Origin: Heligmosomoides polygyrus polygyrus
Taxonomy: Eukaryota; Nematoda; Chromadorea; Rhabditida; Heligmosomidae
Direction of reading: 5' to 3'
Assembly: GCA_947396885.1 (NCBI GenBank)
Contig: OX377203.1
Location: 7,936,001-8,000,000 of the forward strand
Length of the DNA stretch: 64,000 nt
Position numbers and translations under genes: made by a program. This document shows, one piece after another, positions 40,660 to 51,061 of this stretch. The notes under the pieces were generated by a model, which was not told the DNA's origin, did not search any database, and was given only the letters and a program-made list of their open reading frames with translations. Positions within the stretch are counted from its first letter, which is position 1; each line of letters opens with the position of its first letter.

Positions 40660-41400
40660 GCCCCGAAATACTAGGAAATCAGTAACTTGTATCTTTTCGA
40701 TGACCTATGTAAGTTACGTAAGGGGTCTAAAATGGCCTTTAAGGCGCAGTTTACTTGTGCGTAAATAACGGAAAAGTGCGTAAGTTAATTGAGAGCTAGT
40801 GCGCAAGATGCGTAAAAGTGCGTAAGTTAATTTTCACTGCTTAAGCCCGCAAGTAACATGCGTAGGACGCGAAAGGATACACGAAAGCAAATGGTCACCG
40901 TCTCGGAAGCTTTAGGTAAGATACTTGCGTCTTAAGGGCTGCGAATTAACTTACTTGTGCCTCCGTACGTTGCGTACAAGTTACTTGTAGCGTATTTCCC
41001 GCGGTTAAGTAACCTGCGACACGCCACGCTAGCATTCCGCGAGGTTCGTCTAGGGCCCTAGAAGTGCATGTTACGCGCAACTAGCGTGCAAGTAGATGAG
41101 GAGGCTCAGAGGGCTTTTTCACTTACGCGTAACTAACCCAGAAGTGACTAAGTACCTTGCTAGAGACTAGACTTGCACGTAGCTCACACAGGACGTGTAA
41201 AGATGCACGAAAGGGTTGACTAAGCGTGATCAGGAAGGGGTAAGGTCGCATGTAAGCAAAGTATAACATACTTACAATATGTACTACTTACAATTAAGCT
41301 AGCCGGAAGTGTGTAAGTTACTTACTGCGTAAGTTACTTGCGCAGGGCTTGCGCGTAACTTGCACAGGACGTGTAAAGATTCTCGTAAGGGATGACTAAG
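40660..41400. repeat. AAGTTACTTGCG-rich repeat
   Basis: Dozens of degenerate GTAAGTTACTTGCG / ACGTAACTTGCAC words in both directions with no fixed period. The same words appear at 48940-49290. Confidence 0.7.
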
Positions 41401-41524
41401 CATCACCGACTCATTTTTCCGTCTGCGGCGGCCGGGAGCGGTCGTGCCAGCGCCCGCTAGCCATCTAGAAGCCGCGAAACCCCGCGAAGTGCGGGTTTTC
41501 GCGGCTCTGTCTCTATCTATGTCT

Positions 41525-41790
41525 ACGTCTCTATGTCTCTTGATGTCAATTGATGCTGCAAAATCAACTCAGGTTCCGTCTTCAGCGACCTCGAATTCCC
41601 CAAGGCTGAAGTTTCGAGCCGCTTCAGTCACATTCACGAAAAAGCGATAATTTGACCGATATCTCTTGATGTCAATCGCTGAAGATGAAACCAACTCAGG
41701 TTCCGTCTTCAACGACCTCGAATTCCCCAAGGCTGAAGTTTGGAGCCTTTTCATTCACATTCACGAAAAAGCGATAATTTGCTAAATATT
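41525..41790. repeat. ~140-bp tandem repeat (two units)
   Basis: ACTCAGGTTCCGTCTTC, CCCCAAGGCTGAAGTTT and CACGAAAAAGCGATAATTTG each occur twice (e.g. 41568 and 41693). Confidence 0.85.
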
Positions 41791-42595
41791 GTGTCTGGAA
41801 GAGCCCGGAAACCCCCATGGGACAGGTCCCTTACCTGTTTCCTCTCTTATTTTTGGAGTATCGATTGCCATCAAGGGATTAGAGAGATGATTTCGCCGTA
41901 CGACCGCAAAATCTACATCGTAATGTTTTTAGGCGTGATAGGGTGCATGTTGTGCAATTACAGAAAAATTCAAATGGCGCCCCGCATTCACGCGTTTTCA
42001 CGCGTTCATTCGGAGGATTGCGGGCGGTTGTGCCTTTCAGATGTGCTGTGCGGTTCAGTGCCTCAGTTTGCTCTTGTTCCTTTCTTTCTTCTCGCTGTTC
42101 CGGTGAAGTGCCGGTGATTCCGTATGAGTTGCGGTGGTATCGTGGCATGTAATAGGGACGAGAGAGGCACTCGTAGGGACGAGTGAGGCACTGGTCCCTG
42201 TGTCTGTGTGGCGGATTCATGAGAACTGTTCCAGTTGTTTCTGGTTAGACTCCACTGAATTGATTAGCCGTTCCCTGACAGTGGAACTTCTAGCTTGAAT
42301 GCTAAATGCAAAGTCGCATGCCAGAATTACGTCTATTAGATTGGATGGAGTGTTTTGCTTTCGTTCATCTTTTTCCACGTTCACATTTTGACATCTTCTC
42401 TGAATGTTACTAGTTTGTGTTGCGTCAGAATAGTTTGACGCTCCCGGTAGATTTAGGGATGTGATTCCACAATTTTGTAACGTCTACTGACTCCTTTTTC
42501 GCAGTACCAGACTAAAACGATTAATGTATATTTAGACGGATATTCTTTTTGAAGGGAAAACCTGCCAAGAGTTCGTATTGCACTCCTCACACTTA
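41791..42595. other. Unassigned stretch
   Basis: An open frame at 41740-42117 has no splice or family support; nothing else recognised. Confidence 0.4.
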
Positions 42596-42599
42596 CACT

Positions 42600-42789
42600 T
42601 TCTTTTGTACTCTCTTTTGTATCTCATGTTTACGCATTATGTTCATTTGGAGGCGCTAAGAAGCACAGCTTCTTCTTAGCGCCTCTAAATGAACATAATG
42701 CATAAACATGAGATACAAAGAGGGATAACCAGTGAATACAGGGTGACTTGACTCAGAGATCAGGTCATCCTGTATTCGCTGGTTATCCT
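42600..42789. repeat. Two adjacent hairpins
   Basis: 42600-42722 is a palindrome centred in GAAGCACAGCTTC, with TTGTATCTCATG arms; 42724-42789 is a second one with ATAACCAGTGAATACAGG arms. Confidence 0.85.
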
Positions 42790-42969
42790 CTTCCTTGGTA
42801 AGAAGCCCATTTACATCAGCAGTGAGCTGAGTTCAGCAAAGAAATAGAACATATGTTCTATTTCTTCCTTTTTTCTTTTCTCAGTGCTGCACAACAGTTT
42901 TAATTTGATGTAACACATCAAATTCATTGATCCATTTAGCGCCCATCTTGTTTTAAGGCGCACACACAC

Positions 42970-43035
42970 TTCACACCTATATGTTATACTTCGGCGACGC
43001 TGTTGTCGTCGAAGCTTAACATATAGGTGTCAAGT
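42970..43035. repeat. Hairpin with ATACTTCG core
   Basis: ACACCTATATGTTATACTTCG and its complement surround GACGCTGTTGTCGTC; arms include CACACTT/AAGTGTG. Confidence 0.8.
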
Positions 43036-43139
43036 GTGTGTGCAGTGTGAAGCAGTGGTCAGCGCCAGTGCAACAATATCGCGCCCCAGTCCACCAAACC
43101 TCCGGGCGCTCCTGCTTTTTGCTTTTAGAAGACCTGGAA

Positions 43140-43300
43140 AACCTCACGTTCAAATACCCGCGTTATTTGAACGTTCAAGCAACCACGTTCAAACGCGTTG
43201 AACATCCTTTGAACGCGGTTGTTTGAACGGTGTGTTCAAACAAACGCGTTTGTTGTTTGAACGGCGTTCAAACAACCGCGTTCAAACGCGTTTCGGCGGG
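43140..43300. repeat. GTTCAAACGCG/CGCGTTTGAAC array
   Basis: About ten alternating-orientation copies of an 8- to 12-base word built on GTTCAAAC and AACGCG. Confidence 0.8.
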
Positions 43301-43524
43301 AAGGACCGCGGACGTTTCCGCTTGGTGACGAATATTTCGTATTATACATCGTTCGTCCGTTACGAATGTCATACTGCTCTCTCTATTAAGTGCTTCTACT
43401 GATGTTTCTGATCTCTGTCTCTTCGGAACTCAACGATCTCCGCTCAAGTCGACTGAATTATAAAAGTCAACCGGAATCTGCTGCCATCGTAATCCGGCGT
43501 TCGTTTGAATTGACGCGTGAGCGG

Positions 43525-43585
43525 TCCTTTAAACCTTCGCGACCCTACTGCGCTGTACGCAGTAGGGTCGCGAAGGTTTGAATCC
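43525..43585. repeat. Perfect hairpin
   Basis: AAACCTTCGCGACCCTACTGC and its exact complement around GCTGTAC. Confidence 0.9.
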
Positions 43586-43589
43586 ATTT

Positions 43590-44685
43590 TGGCTCCATTT
43601 TGAATCCATTTTGGCTGCTTTTTGCTCAGGGGTGATTAAACTTTGCGGCGTGCCACTGTTTCTTTTTGGCGTGTTAGTTGGCTCTTTTTATGAGGTCGCC
43701 CAACTACCAGCGCGCCCAACATTCTTGTTTTGTGAAACCATAACGGCATCAAGTGATGACTAATGAGTTTCTACAATGCAGCTGCCAGTAGGGGTAGCAT
43801 GCTGACCTGGTTTCGCGTCTCATTCGTACGATCTCGTCGTCATATTTATTTCAGTCTTTTTCCAAGTTAGAGCCGGAGGGGGGAGCTTTCCTACAGAGCT
43901 TACTTTCGAAAGGAGCCGCCCTCTTGTACTGAGTACATGATGATGACCCATCGAACCTATTTGCAAATATGAATGTGTTCTATCGTGTGGGGGGGGGGGG
44001 TACGGACTTCTGGGGCCGTATGCTTGTCTACCCTGAGCCTCCCCCGATGGGGGATGGGGTGCCCCGGCGCGTCTCTCCGGTATGCTCGTCTCTCGTCTCT
44101 CCCAGAAAACGAACTGTATTGGCCGTGTTTGAGGATGGCACGTAAAAACACCCCCCAGTGCAATCGATTGGGTCAGGCCTTCGCGATGGCGCGCGCTTGC
44201 GCACCGTGTAGTGGGGCCGATGGCGCGGGATCGTCCGCTGGCTTAGCAGCCTCGAAGGCAACAGAAATATAGATACCTCAGAACAGTACCCACTGAACGT
44301 AATCTGAAATTAGGCATGCGGCGTACTTGACAAGCCGTATTTCGCGGTAAACGCTAAGGAAAAGCACTTTGCAACAGTTGTTACGAAATTGGGACAGCCT
44401 AAATGCTGAGGAAATGCACACTGGACCTGCTATTACGATCCGTGGTTGTGAAATTCAGTTGCTTACTGAGTATGTGCGTCACACAGTCAGTTTTACTCGT
44501 GCAGCCCTCTTAGAATCCAATTTTTCAAAGGATTAGCATCCGTTTCGAGGTTGTTATTCCGTGAGTTTGGTCCAAAAATGTTGGATTTGAGCAATTGCCT
44601 TCGCTCAGAGTTAATCTTAATGGTCACCAAAAGAATCTGCATGCTCTGAATTGCGCTGATTCTTACTGTCCTGAACAAAACGGCA
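43590..44685. other. Unassigned stretch
   Basis: A G-run at about 43990; an open frame at 43973-44272 lacks any family likeness. No element recognised. Confidence 0.4.
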
Positions 44686-44689
44686 CTAT

Positions 44690-44800
44690 AGTACTTTCAG
44701 GACTCCAGAGCTCTAAGAGAAGTCGAGAAAATTTTTCGCCTAAACTTCGCCCGGGAGGGAGGCTATTTAGGGTGCTGATCACAAATCTTTGTTTTTGTTT
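44690..44800 (+). repeat. Dispersed 145-bp-unit element, terminal part
   Basis: Starts GTACTTTCAGGACTCCAGAG (44690) and runs through GGGTGCTGATCACAAATCT, giving the family's left end and first core. Confidence 0.8.
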
Positions 44801-45011
44801 TTACGTGCCATCCGTGTTTGAGAGGTAGACCTGCTGAACGTGAGCCAGCGATGCATGAATGTGGATTCCTTGTTTTAATTGACCATCTCTTCGTGTTGTG
44901 CTATGTTCTACACATTCCGAACCATAAAATCGAACTGGCTCTGTGATAACTCAATATTTTGTTGGTATTGAAGAAAAAAGGGGATGTTTCCAGCAACCAT
45001 AAAGAAAGCCA

Positions 45012-46370
45012 GGTAAAGCAGATTCTAAGGTCGAGGTAATTGATGCTCACGATCTATTTCGTGAGCTCGATGCACTGCCGATAGTTAGAGCGCCGCAACG
45101 ACAAATTACGGTAGCGGCTTCTTTGGAAAGTAGGCTCTGTATGAAAGCTCCGGAGGAGGGGCAGAAGTTCATGCTTGTCCTCGATGGAACCGAGAACCGT
45201 TTTTTGCGTTCTCATATTCGGAATGATCTCGGTTTTTCCGAAAAAATGTTCTGTTTCATGTGGAAGCCGGTAGGCATGAGAGAATCGAACATTGATCCAC
45301 TATCTAAATATGTTCGTTCCGTTTCTATCGTTTGTTTCGTTCGTTTCGTTCGCTTCCTTCGTTTCGCTCGTCTCGTTCGCTACGTTCGTTTCGTTCGTTG
45401 TTAATTGCCAAAAAATAAAATAGAGAAAACGAAACACGAACTCGAACAAAACGTAACAAACGCAGAAACAGCTAAAACAAAAATAATGAAATACAATGCA
45501 ATACAAAAGCAAAGTAAATTATTGTAGAGGACGATGTGGAAGACACTGTGGAAGTGGAAAACGGCAACATCGGCGCTCAGGAATTTGGAGATGTATCTGA
45601 AGGGGACAATGTCATCCTAGAAGGCAATCAAGCAGTGGTGGAAGCTGTTGAATACGACAACCCTTTTCGAGGCTTAAGCTGGGTGAAGTTGGAGAAGGCG
45701 GGTTGGATCGCCGACAACTACTGGCGGGGAAATGAACTGAAGAGCATCTTGACGTTTGCTAACACGGGTTGCTCATGTGACGCACGATTCACTTTCGAGG
45801 ACTTGAAGCTCATAGAAGAACACGTATGTGAAGAGATGCAGTTGCAACGCACAGTACTTTGTGCCCGATGTGCATCATCTCTGCAGAGCTCTACTGATGT
45901 ATGCAAGGTCGACGGCTGTCCCCTTTTCATGTGGGTCTTTGGACGTAGTTATAGGTAGATGAGGTAGATGTTGGAAGATTGGGATTCGATGCAGGCACTT
46001 CGTTTTTGCAGGGTCCCTCCGAGAGCGAGGATACGTGACAAAAGAATAGTAGTCGAAACGGTAAACTGCGTGAAGCAGTTGACATACATTCTTCTCGTCA
46101 ACATGGATGTAAGTAAAGTAACGAGGTACTCTCTCTCTCTGGAACATCTTTTATTCAGAGTCATTTATTTAGGAACTGATCGCGGCCCATCGTAGCTGGT
46201 CCCGCCAAAGGTTCACTAAGAATAGGAGAGATTCTAGGGACTGCCAGTCGTTCCGATCAAGCATTGAGAAAATGGAGGAATTCAAGGCGCAAACAATTAA
46301 CGTACAGCTCCTCTCTGCGAATGGATTCTGCATCAAGGGCCATCAACGGTATTCATTACAATGGTGCTAA
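45012..46370 (+). pseudogene. Unrecognised multi-exon gene or transposon-derived ORF
   Basis: Exons: about 45012-45269 (donor CCG/GTAGGC), 45530-45954 (unusual acceptor TAGAG), 46012-46108 (TTTTTGCAG; donor GAT/GTAAGT) and 46173-46348 or on to a stop at 46368. Junction phases agree. The protein has an acidic stretch (VEDTVEVENGN), a cysteine cluster (TVLCARCASSLQ, CKVDGC) that may bind zinc, and a basic helix (AHRSWSRQRFTKNRRDSRD). After 46349 the frame breaks (a missing base would restore QWC-LITIVN). It may be a transposon-encoded zinc-binding protein of the kind common in nematodes; I cannot name it. The intron at 45305-45405 holds a TTTCGTTCG minisatellite. Confidence 0.45.
45305..45405. 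repeat. (TTTCGTTCG)n minisatellite
   Basis: About ten imperfect TTTCGTTCG units, followed by diverged complementary AACGAAAC words. Confidence 0.85.
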
Positions 46371-46884
46371 TTACGATTGTTAACGCGTGGCTGTCTGTCT
46401 AGTGGCATCTCTTGGATTATTTCCTGCAAGGGTACGGACCGACCGAAGGTGAAGCGAAGTAGATCGCGATAATACGCTTAAATCCAAGAAATATCCTTCT
46501 CGTTTCAAAGTATCGGCCGGAATTCGAAACTGACGTCAAGATAACAGGCAGACGTGTTAGCTTATAGAACTGAAAATTTTGTTGTCGAACACCTTAGCGA
46601 CAAGGCATGGTGGCAGCCTGTGGAATGTGATGTTTGGAGAAAAAGTAATGCTAATCCCCAAGGAGTTCGCCGATGTCTATATTTCTAGACCATCTCGAAC
46701 ATGAATTTATCAAAATGTCTCCTACTGGTAACCTGAACGAGAGCTGCGGTGCAGACTGCAGGACTCCAGTAATCATTTCTCGGGATTCGTGGTCTCCTCA
46801 AGGTTCTTAATCACAAGGGCAGGAGAACATGGAGCAACTGTAAACTTTGCTCTCTCATGATGTACTCAACTTCGTCTCTAGCAG

Positions 46885-48153
46885 TTCACTTCTGTTGCAT
46901 TCACCTTGAGGATCCCCTGGTTAGAAAGCTGGTAGAGATGCAGAAGAGAAACAGGATGGCTGACGAGGAAATATTGGTAGTTTTTTCATAAAGCTTTGGT
47001 TTCGGTTCCTTCACAGCAACTACAACTGAGCACTTCTCCCTTCAGAATGCGGTTAAGGACGACATCTTTCCCATGGACCTCCCCGCCTTGTCGACGACGT
47101 CATTTCTGCACAGAATGCTGAGGAGATAGAACGCCGCTCGATGCACTTAGAGTCGGCCATAACAGCAAGTTTTCAATATTGCGAACGAACCATCTCTGGT
47201 TAATGTAGTCGGCTTCTCTGCTCAGCTTCGAGTCCTTCGAGGCCGAGTGAAAACCTTGAAGGTTGCTCTGTCGGTGGTGAAGAAAAAGGTTTACCAGAAA
47301 AACCGCGAAGAGACTTTAATGGCCTCGAAAGACTCCGGTGCACTAGATGTGCCTCCAGGAGATTTCACGATCCCGCCTTCGTCATACGGCCCTGGTGAGC
47401 TTTCGAAGTCCTATATGCCCAATTTCCCTTGTTATCTTCTTCTCGACACTTAGCATGTGTCTTTGAAGGAGGTGACCTGTCCGCCCTCTACACTCGGCTC
47501 CAGCGCACATCTCGGGTGCCCTCGTCGACCTCGGAATACGTCAGTTTCTTCAACAAGTTCATCCACCACATCGTGTCGGAGGTTGGTGTTAGATGCCCGT
47601 TTGCGTTAGCCTTCTCAGCTTAAGGTGTATCCCACATAAGCATCTAATCCTTTAGATGTATTCTCGTGACGTGTGGCCCCGACTTACGGCGCGCACCAGA
47701 AAAAGAAAAAACCAGTACGTCGACTTCGAATCCGATCTGGTCATAAGTAAGTAGTGACATTACTCGAACACATGTTTCTACAACCAACTCATCACCTTTT
47801 AGATTTCGTGAAGGCCATGTACGAGAAGGCAAATAAGGAGGTCCGCACGTCCTTCTACTTCGACGTATTCCAGATGATAACTGTGGCGCTGTACGTAATA
47901 AATTGAATATTCACAATCCACATTTCTACACAACAAAAACAGTTGTTTTAGCACCAACTTCCGCCGGAACATGAAAAGTCACGAAGCAGCGGAGCAGTCC
48001 ACCAGCTATGCCGCCATCGACAATGACACAATTCCGTCGCGACCCTCCTCGCAGAGCACCGACGGCGGACTGGAAGCGTCGCAGCGGAGTGTGGACTCGG
48101 CGGAGAGTGATGCCAGTATGGCGCTGAGCTTCTTCGACTACAGTCAGGAATGA
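46885..48153 (+). CDS. Unrecognised host gene, last six exons with stop
   Basis: Exons: 46885-46976, 47046-47394, 47454-47581, 47656-47746, 47803-47890 and 47952-48153 (TGA). All introns are GT-AG, 56-75 bp, and all phases agree. The product includes a charged helix (VRKLVEMQKRNRMADEEIL), QLRVLRGRVKTLKVAL, then SEYVSFFNKFIHHIVSE, a basic patch (RLTARTRKRKNQ), SFYFDVFQMITVAL, and a Ser-rich tail ending FFDYSQE. In the second exon the frame is displaced between about 47090 and 47162 and returns, so two compensating indels (errors or lesions) are implied. A poly(A) signal AATAAA lies at 48278. I know no family for it. The 5' end could lie upstream among the 45-46 kb exons. Confidence 0.6.
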
Positions 48154-48277
48154 ACCCGCACCACAACCTCTACATTGCCACTTCTTCGTTTCACGATATC
48201 ATGTTCGATCTCCTGTTGTGCATTATATGCACTTCAAAACACACGTTCTTATACTGCTATGTGGAGTAGTTTATGTG

Positions 48278-48283
48278 ACAATA
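48278..48283 (+). terminator. Polyadenylation signal
   Basis: AATAAA 125 bases after the stop at 48153, followed at once by the arm of a large palindrome. Confidence 0.5.
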
Positions 48284-48325
48284 AACTTTATGGAAGTCAC
48301 GCGCATCTCAAAAAATATTCAGAAA

Positions 48326-48990
48326 CGACAACACATTTAATTTCAATGTCGCAAGTAACAACACATATCAACCGGGACATAAATTGTAAAACGAATAAAA
48401 ATACAAACATACGCAAAAGCTAGCGTGGCATGCAACTAGGTGTGATATCTATGTGTGACTAGGCCCGTGCTCCCAGTCTACTCGTGAGGCGCAATATACT
48501 TCACGTTGGATTGTCGTAGGGAGCCCGCTTGCCGTTAAGTACTGCTAGCAGGTGGTTTGAAGCTGGGGGCTCCAGCAGCGCTGAGCACACTATGGATTGA
48601 CATTTCGGTCGTACGCCTTGTTCAGACATATTTTGTTTATTTTCTAAACAGTTTGAGAGTCTCTAGAGATATTGAGACACTACTCAAACTGTTTAGAAAA
48701 TAAACAAAATATGTCTGAACAAGGCGTACGACCGAAATGTCAATCCATAGTGTGCTCAGCGCTGCTGGAGCCCCCAGCTTCAAACCACCTGCTAGCAGTA
48801 CTTAACGGCAAGCGGGCTCCCTACGACAATCCAACGTGAAGTATATTGCGCCTCACGAGTAGACTGGGAGCACGGGCCTAGTTGCATGTAGATATCACAC
48901 CTAGTTGCATGCCACGTTAGCTTTTGCGTATGTTGCTTGCTAGTTACAAAACGGAGTAAGATACTTGCGACATTGAAAATTAAGTAAGCT
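48326..48990. mobile_element. 660-bp near-perfect palindrome
   Basis: Arms mirror around about 48672 (GAGTCTCTAGAGATATTGAGAC); the central 500 bp are almost exact. The ends share TTCAATGTCGCAAGTA words with the repeat at 48940-49290. High arm identity means a young element or gene conversion between arms. Confidence 0.9.
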
Positions 48991-49290
48991 ACATGCGAGC
49001 TTATAGTAAGTTACATGTATGTTGCATGTAAGAAAGCGAACCTTAGGGGACCCCGGGGGAATTTCCCCCTGGGGGCCCAGATTTCTAAGTTAGTTACATG
49101 CGACCTTAGTTTAAGCTACTTCCACCTTACATGTAAGGTTATACAACTAGGGCCCCCGGGGGCCCTAGTTTTGCTTTCTTACATGCAAGGTGCCTGTAAG
49201 TTACCTAAACCTTGCGCTTTTCTGGCGTGAGGCAATCATTTACTCGCGCTAATCGAGCAAGTAACTTGTCTCCAGTTTTCTGAGAACCGT
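48940..49290. repeat. AAGTTACATGCG repeat with inner palindrome
   Basis: TTGCATGTAAGAAAGC (49022) and GCTTTCTTACATGCAA (49176) are inverted around GGGGGAATTTCCCCC and GGCCCCCGGGGGCCC blocks. Related to 40660-41400. Confidence 0.75.
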
Positions 49291-49544
49291 AGGGAGAGTT
49301 GGTGTCGCAACGAGTCGACAATTTAACGAGTGTTGGTTGTGTTGCAACTGTTTTATTGATATGTAAAAGAAAAAAGGGAACTGAAGTGATTTAGCCCGAG
49401 GTTTGCGTGCGGTATGCGCTTGGTTCTCCCTAATTTGAAGTATGCAGTGACCCGCTTACCCGTAAAGTTTATCTTCAACGTCACAATGGCAATACCAATA
49501 ATACCATGAGCAGGAAAATAAAAACAAAACAAATATCACTAATG

Positions 49545-49790
49545 TACTAATCTATCGGCAAGTAATCGAGGTGGTCCTTGCATTCTCTTCTAGTAGGAGG
49601 CCGGCCTTCGGTTCTCAGAAATAGGAGGAACCTTAAGAGCTCGGTGAGCACTTCCACTTGTTGTTGCTCATCAGTCCTGATGTGCCGTGGTGCAACTTCA
49701 TCTTGACGAAGTTTTATGCCTAATCCTAATACTATAAGATGGCGTGCGCTATGATTTAGCCGCTGGACTTGACTGACCCAGCACACAGCA
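49545..49790 (-). pseudogene. Transposase-like C-terminal fragment (paralogue of one inside the MULE-like element)
   Basis: The minus frame has RFLLFLRTEGRPPTRRECKD, paralogous to RFKEFLQADSRPPTTRECKN read on the minus strand near 51600-51690. Both end shortly after HLDxL. A MULE transposase tail is likely because the second copy sits between MULE-type ends. Confidence 0.4.
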
Positions 49791-50410
49791 TTCGTCTCGC
49801 AGGGATGTGGTGAGATAGCAGGGTTGGTTCCAAAACGCTGCTTGGATTAGCAATTTCACCCTGCTTGGCCGTTTCGTAGCATGTAACTGCAAGGTCTGAA
49901 GTGCCTGTTATACTTTCCTTGAGAGCGCAGTGACACTGTGTCAAAGCTATGCATTAGTCTTCGTTCAGTTACTCTCACAGTAGCCTCAACAGAGGTGTAA
50001 TGGGGCTCTGAAGATCTGCAGCTACATTAGATGTCGTCAATGTTTGTTACAGGTGTTTGTGCTAATTTGACCAATCGGTCTACTTATAAGGTCTATTATT
50101 GGTCGCGCTGGTCTCTCAGCTGTTGTCGCTATTTGACTATGCTCATTGCGTCTTTAGATCATCTCCACTAGTGGCAGTCTCGCACCCAACTTGCACGCAC
50201 GTGGCCCCAACGGGAGAGTTGTAGGCAGTGCGCTCATGAGTGAGAGGCCTATAGGTTAGCGAGAAGTCGAGGTACATGTTCAGTGTGAGAAGCGGCAGAC
50301 GCTAAAGACACGAGCGGGATGCATGTGAGGCGCGAGAGGGCGCGAGACATGGCGGCAGAAAACCCGCGCGCCGCGTTGGCACCTTGCCCATGGACCAGTT
50401 CTCCGGCAAC
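49791..50410. other. Unassigned stretch
   Basis: No exon or element recognised. Confidence 0.4.
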
Positions 50411-51061
50411 GGCTGTAGATGACTTTAACCAGCGGAACGTCTACCATGGAAGAGCTAACCGTGCTGTACAAGACGTGCGTTTATGAGATTGCGTTTACCT
50501 TCTTTCTCACTTCTGTTCTTTTTCACTTTGTTAGTGAGATTGGGCATCTCCACTGGATCTACGGTTTGTTCCACTGGAACAACAAAGTGTGGATGAAAAC
50601 ACTAGTCAGCCATCCAGTGCTACAGCTACTGGGCCACTCCCTCGTAATCCCCTTTTTTATGAAATTGGACAGCCAGCTAGCTGAGCTGTCGTCTTCGTGG
50701 AATCGGGAAGCCAGGGTTGCGTCTAGTTCTGTAGCACGTTCCAAATGCATTGCTCCAATTTGGTCGGAAGCTTTTAAGGAGCCATTAGGCGCAATCCTAG
50801 TTGGAACAGGTCGCATTTTAACGACCTCGTTGGAGGTGGATATGTTCAGTCTATCTATGTATCGCTCCTAGCGGCGCGTGTAACGCAATCGGAGAAGGCG
50901 CCGGCTGTCGCGTGCACTCGATACCAGATCCCTGGTTCGGATTCCAACCCCTCCATCCCTTTCGCCCAGTAAGGAACGCTTTAGAATATCTGAAAAGTAT
51001 CTTTCAGGCGATCGCTACGGGACCGTTTTTTTTTATCTGGCCAAGCAAACATGTTCTGCTC

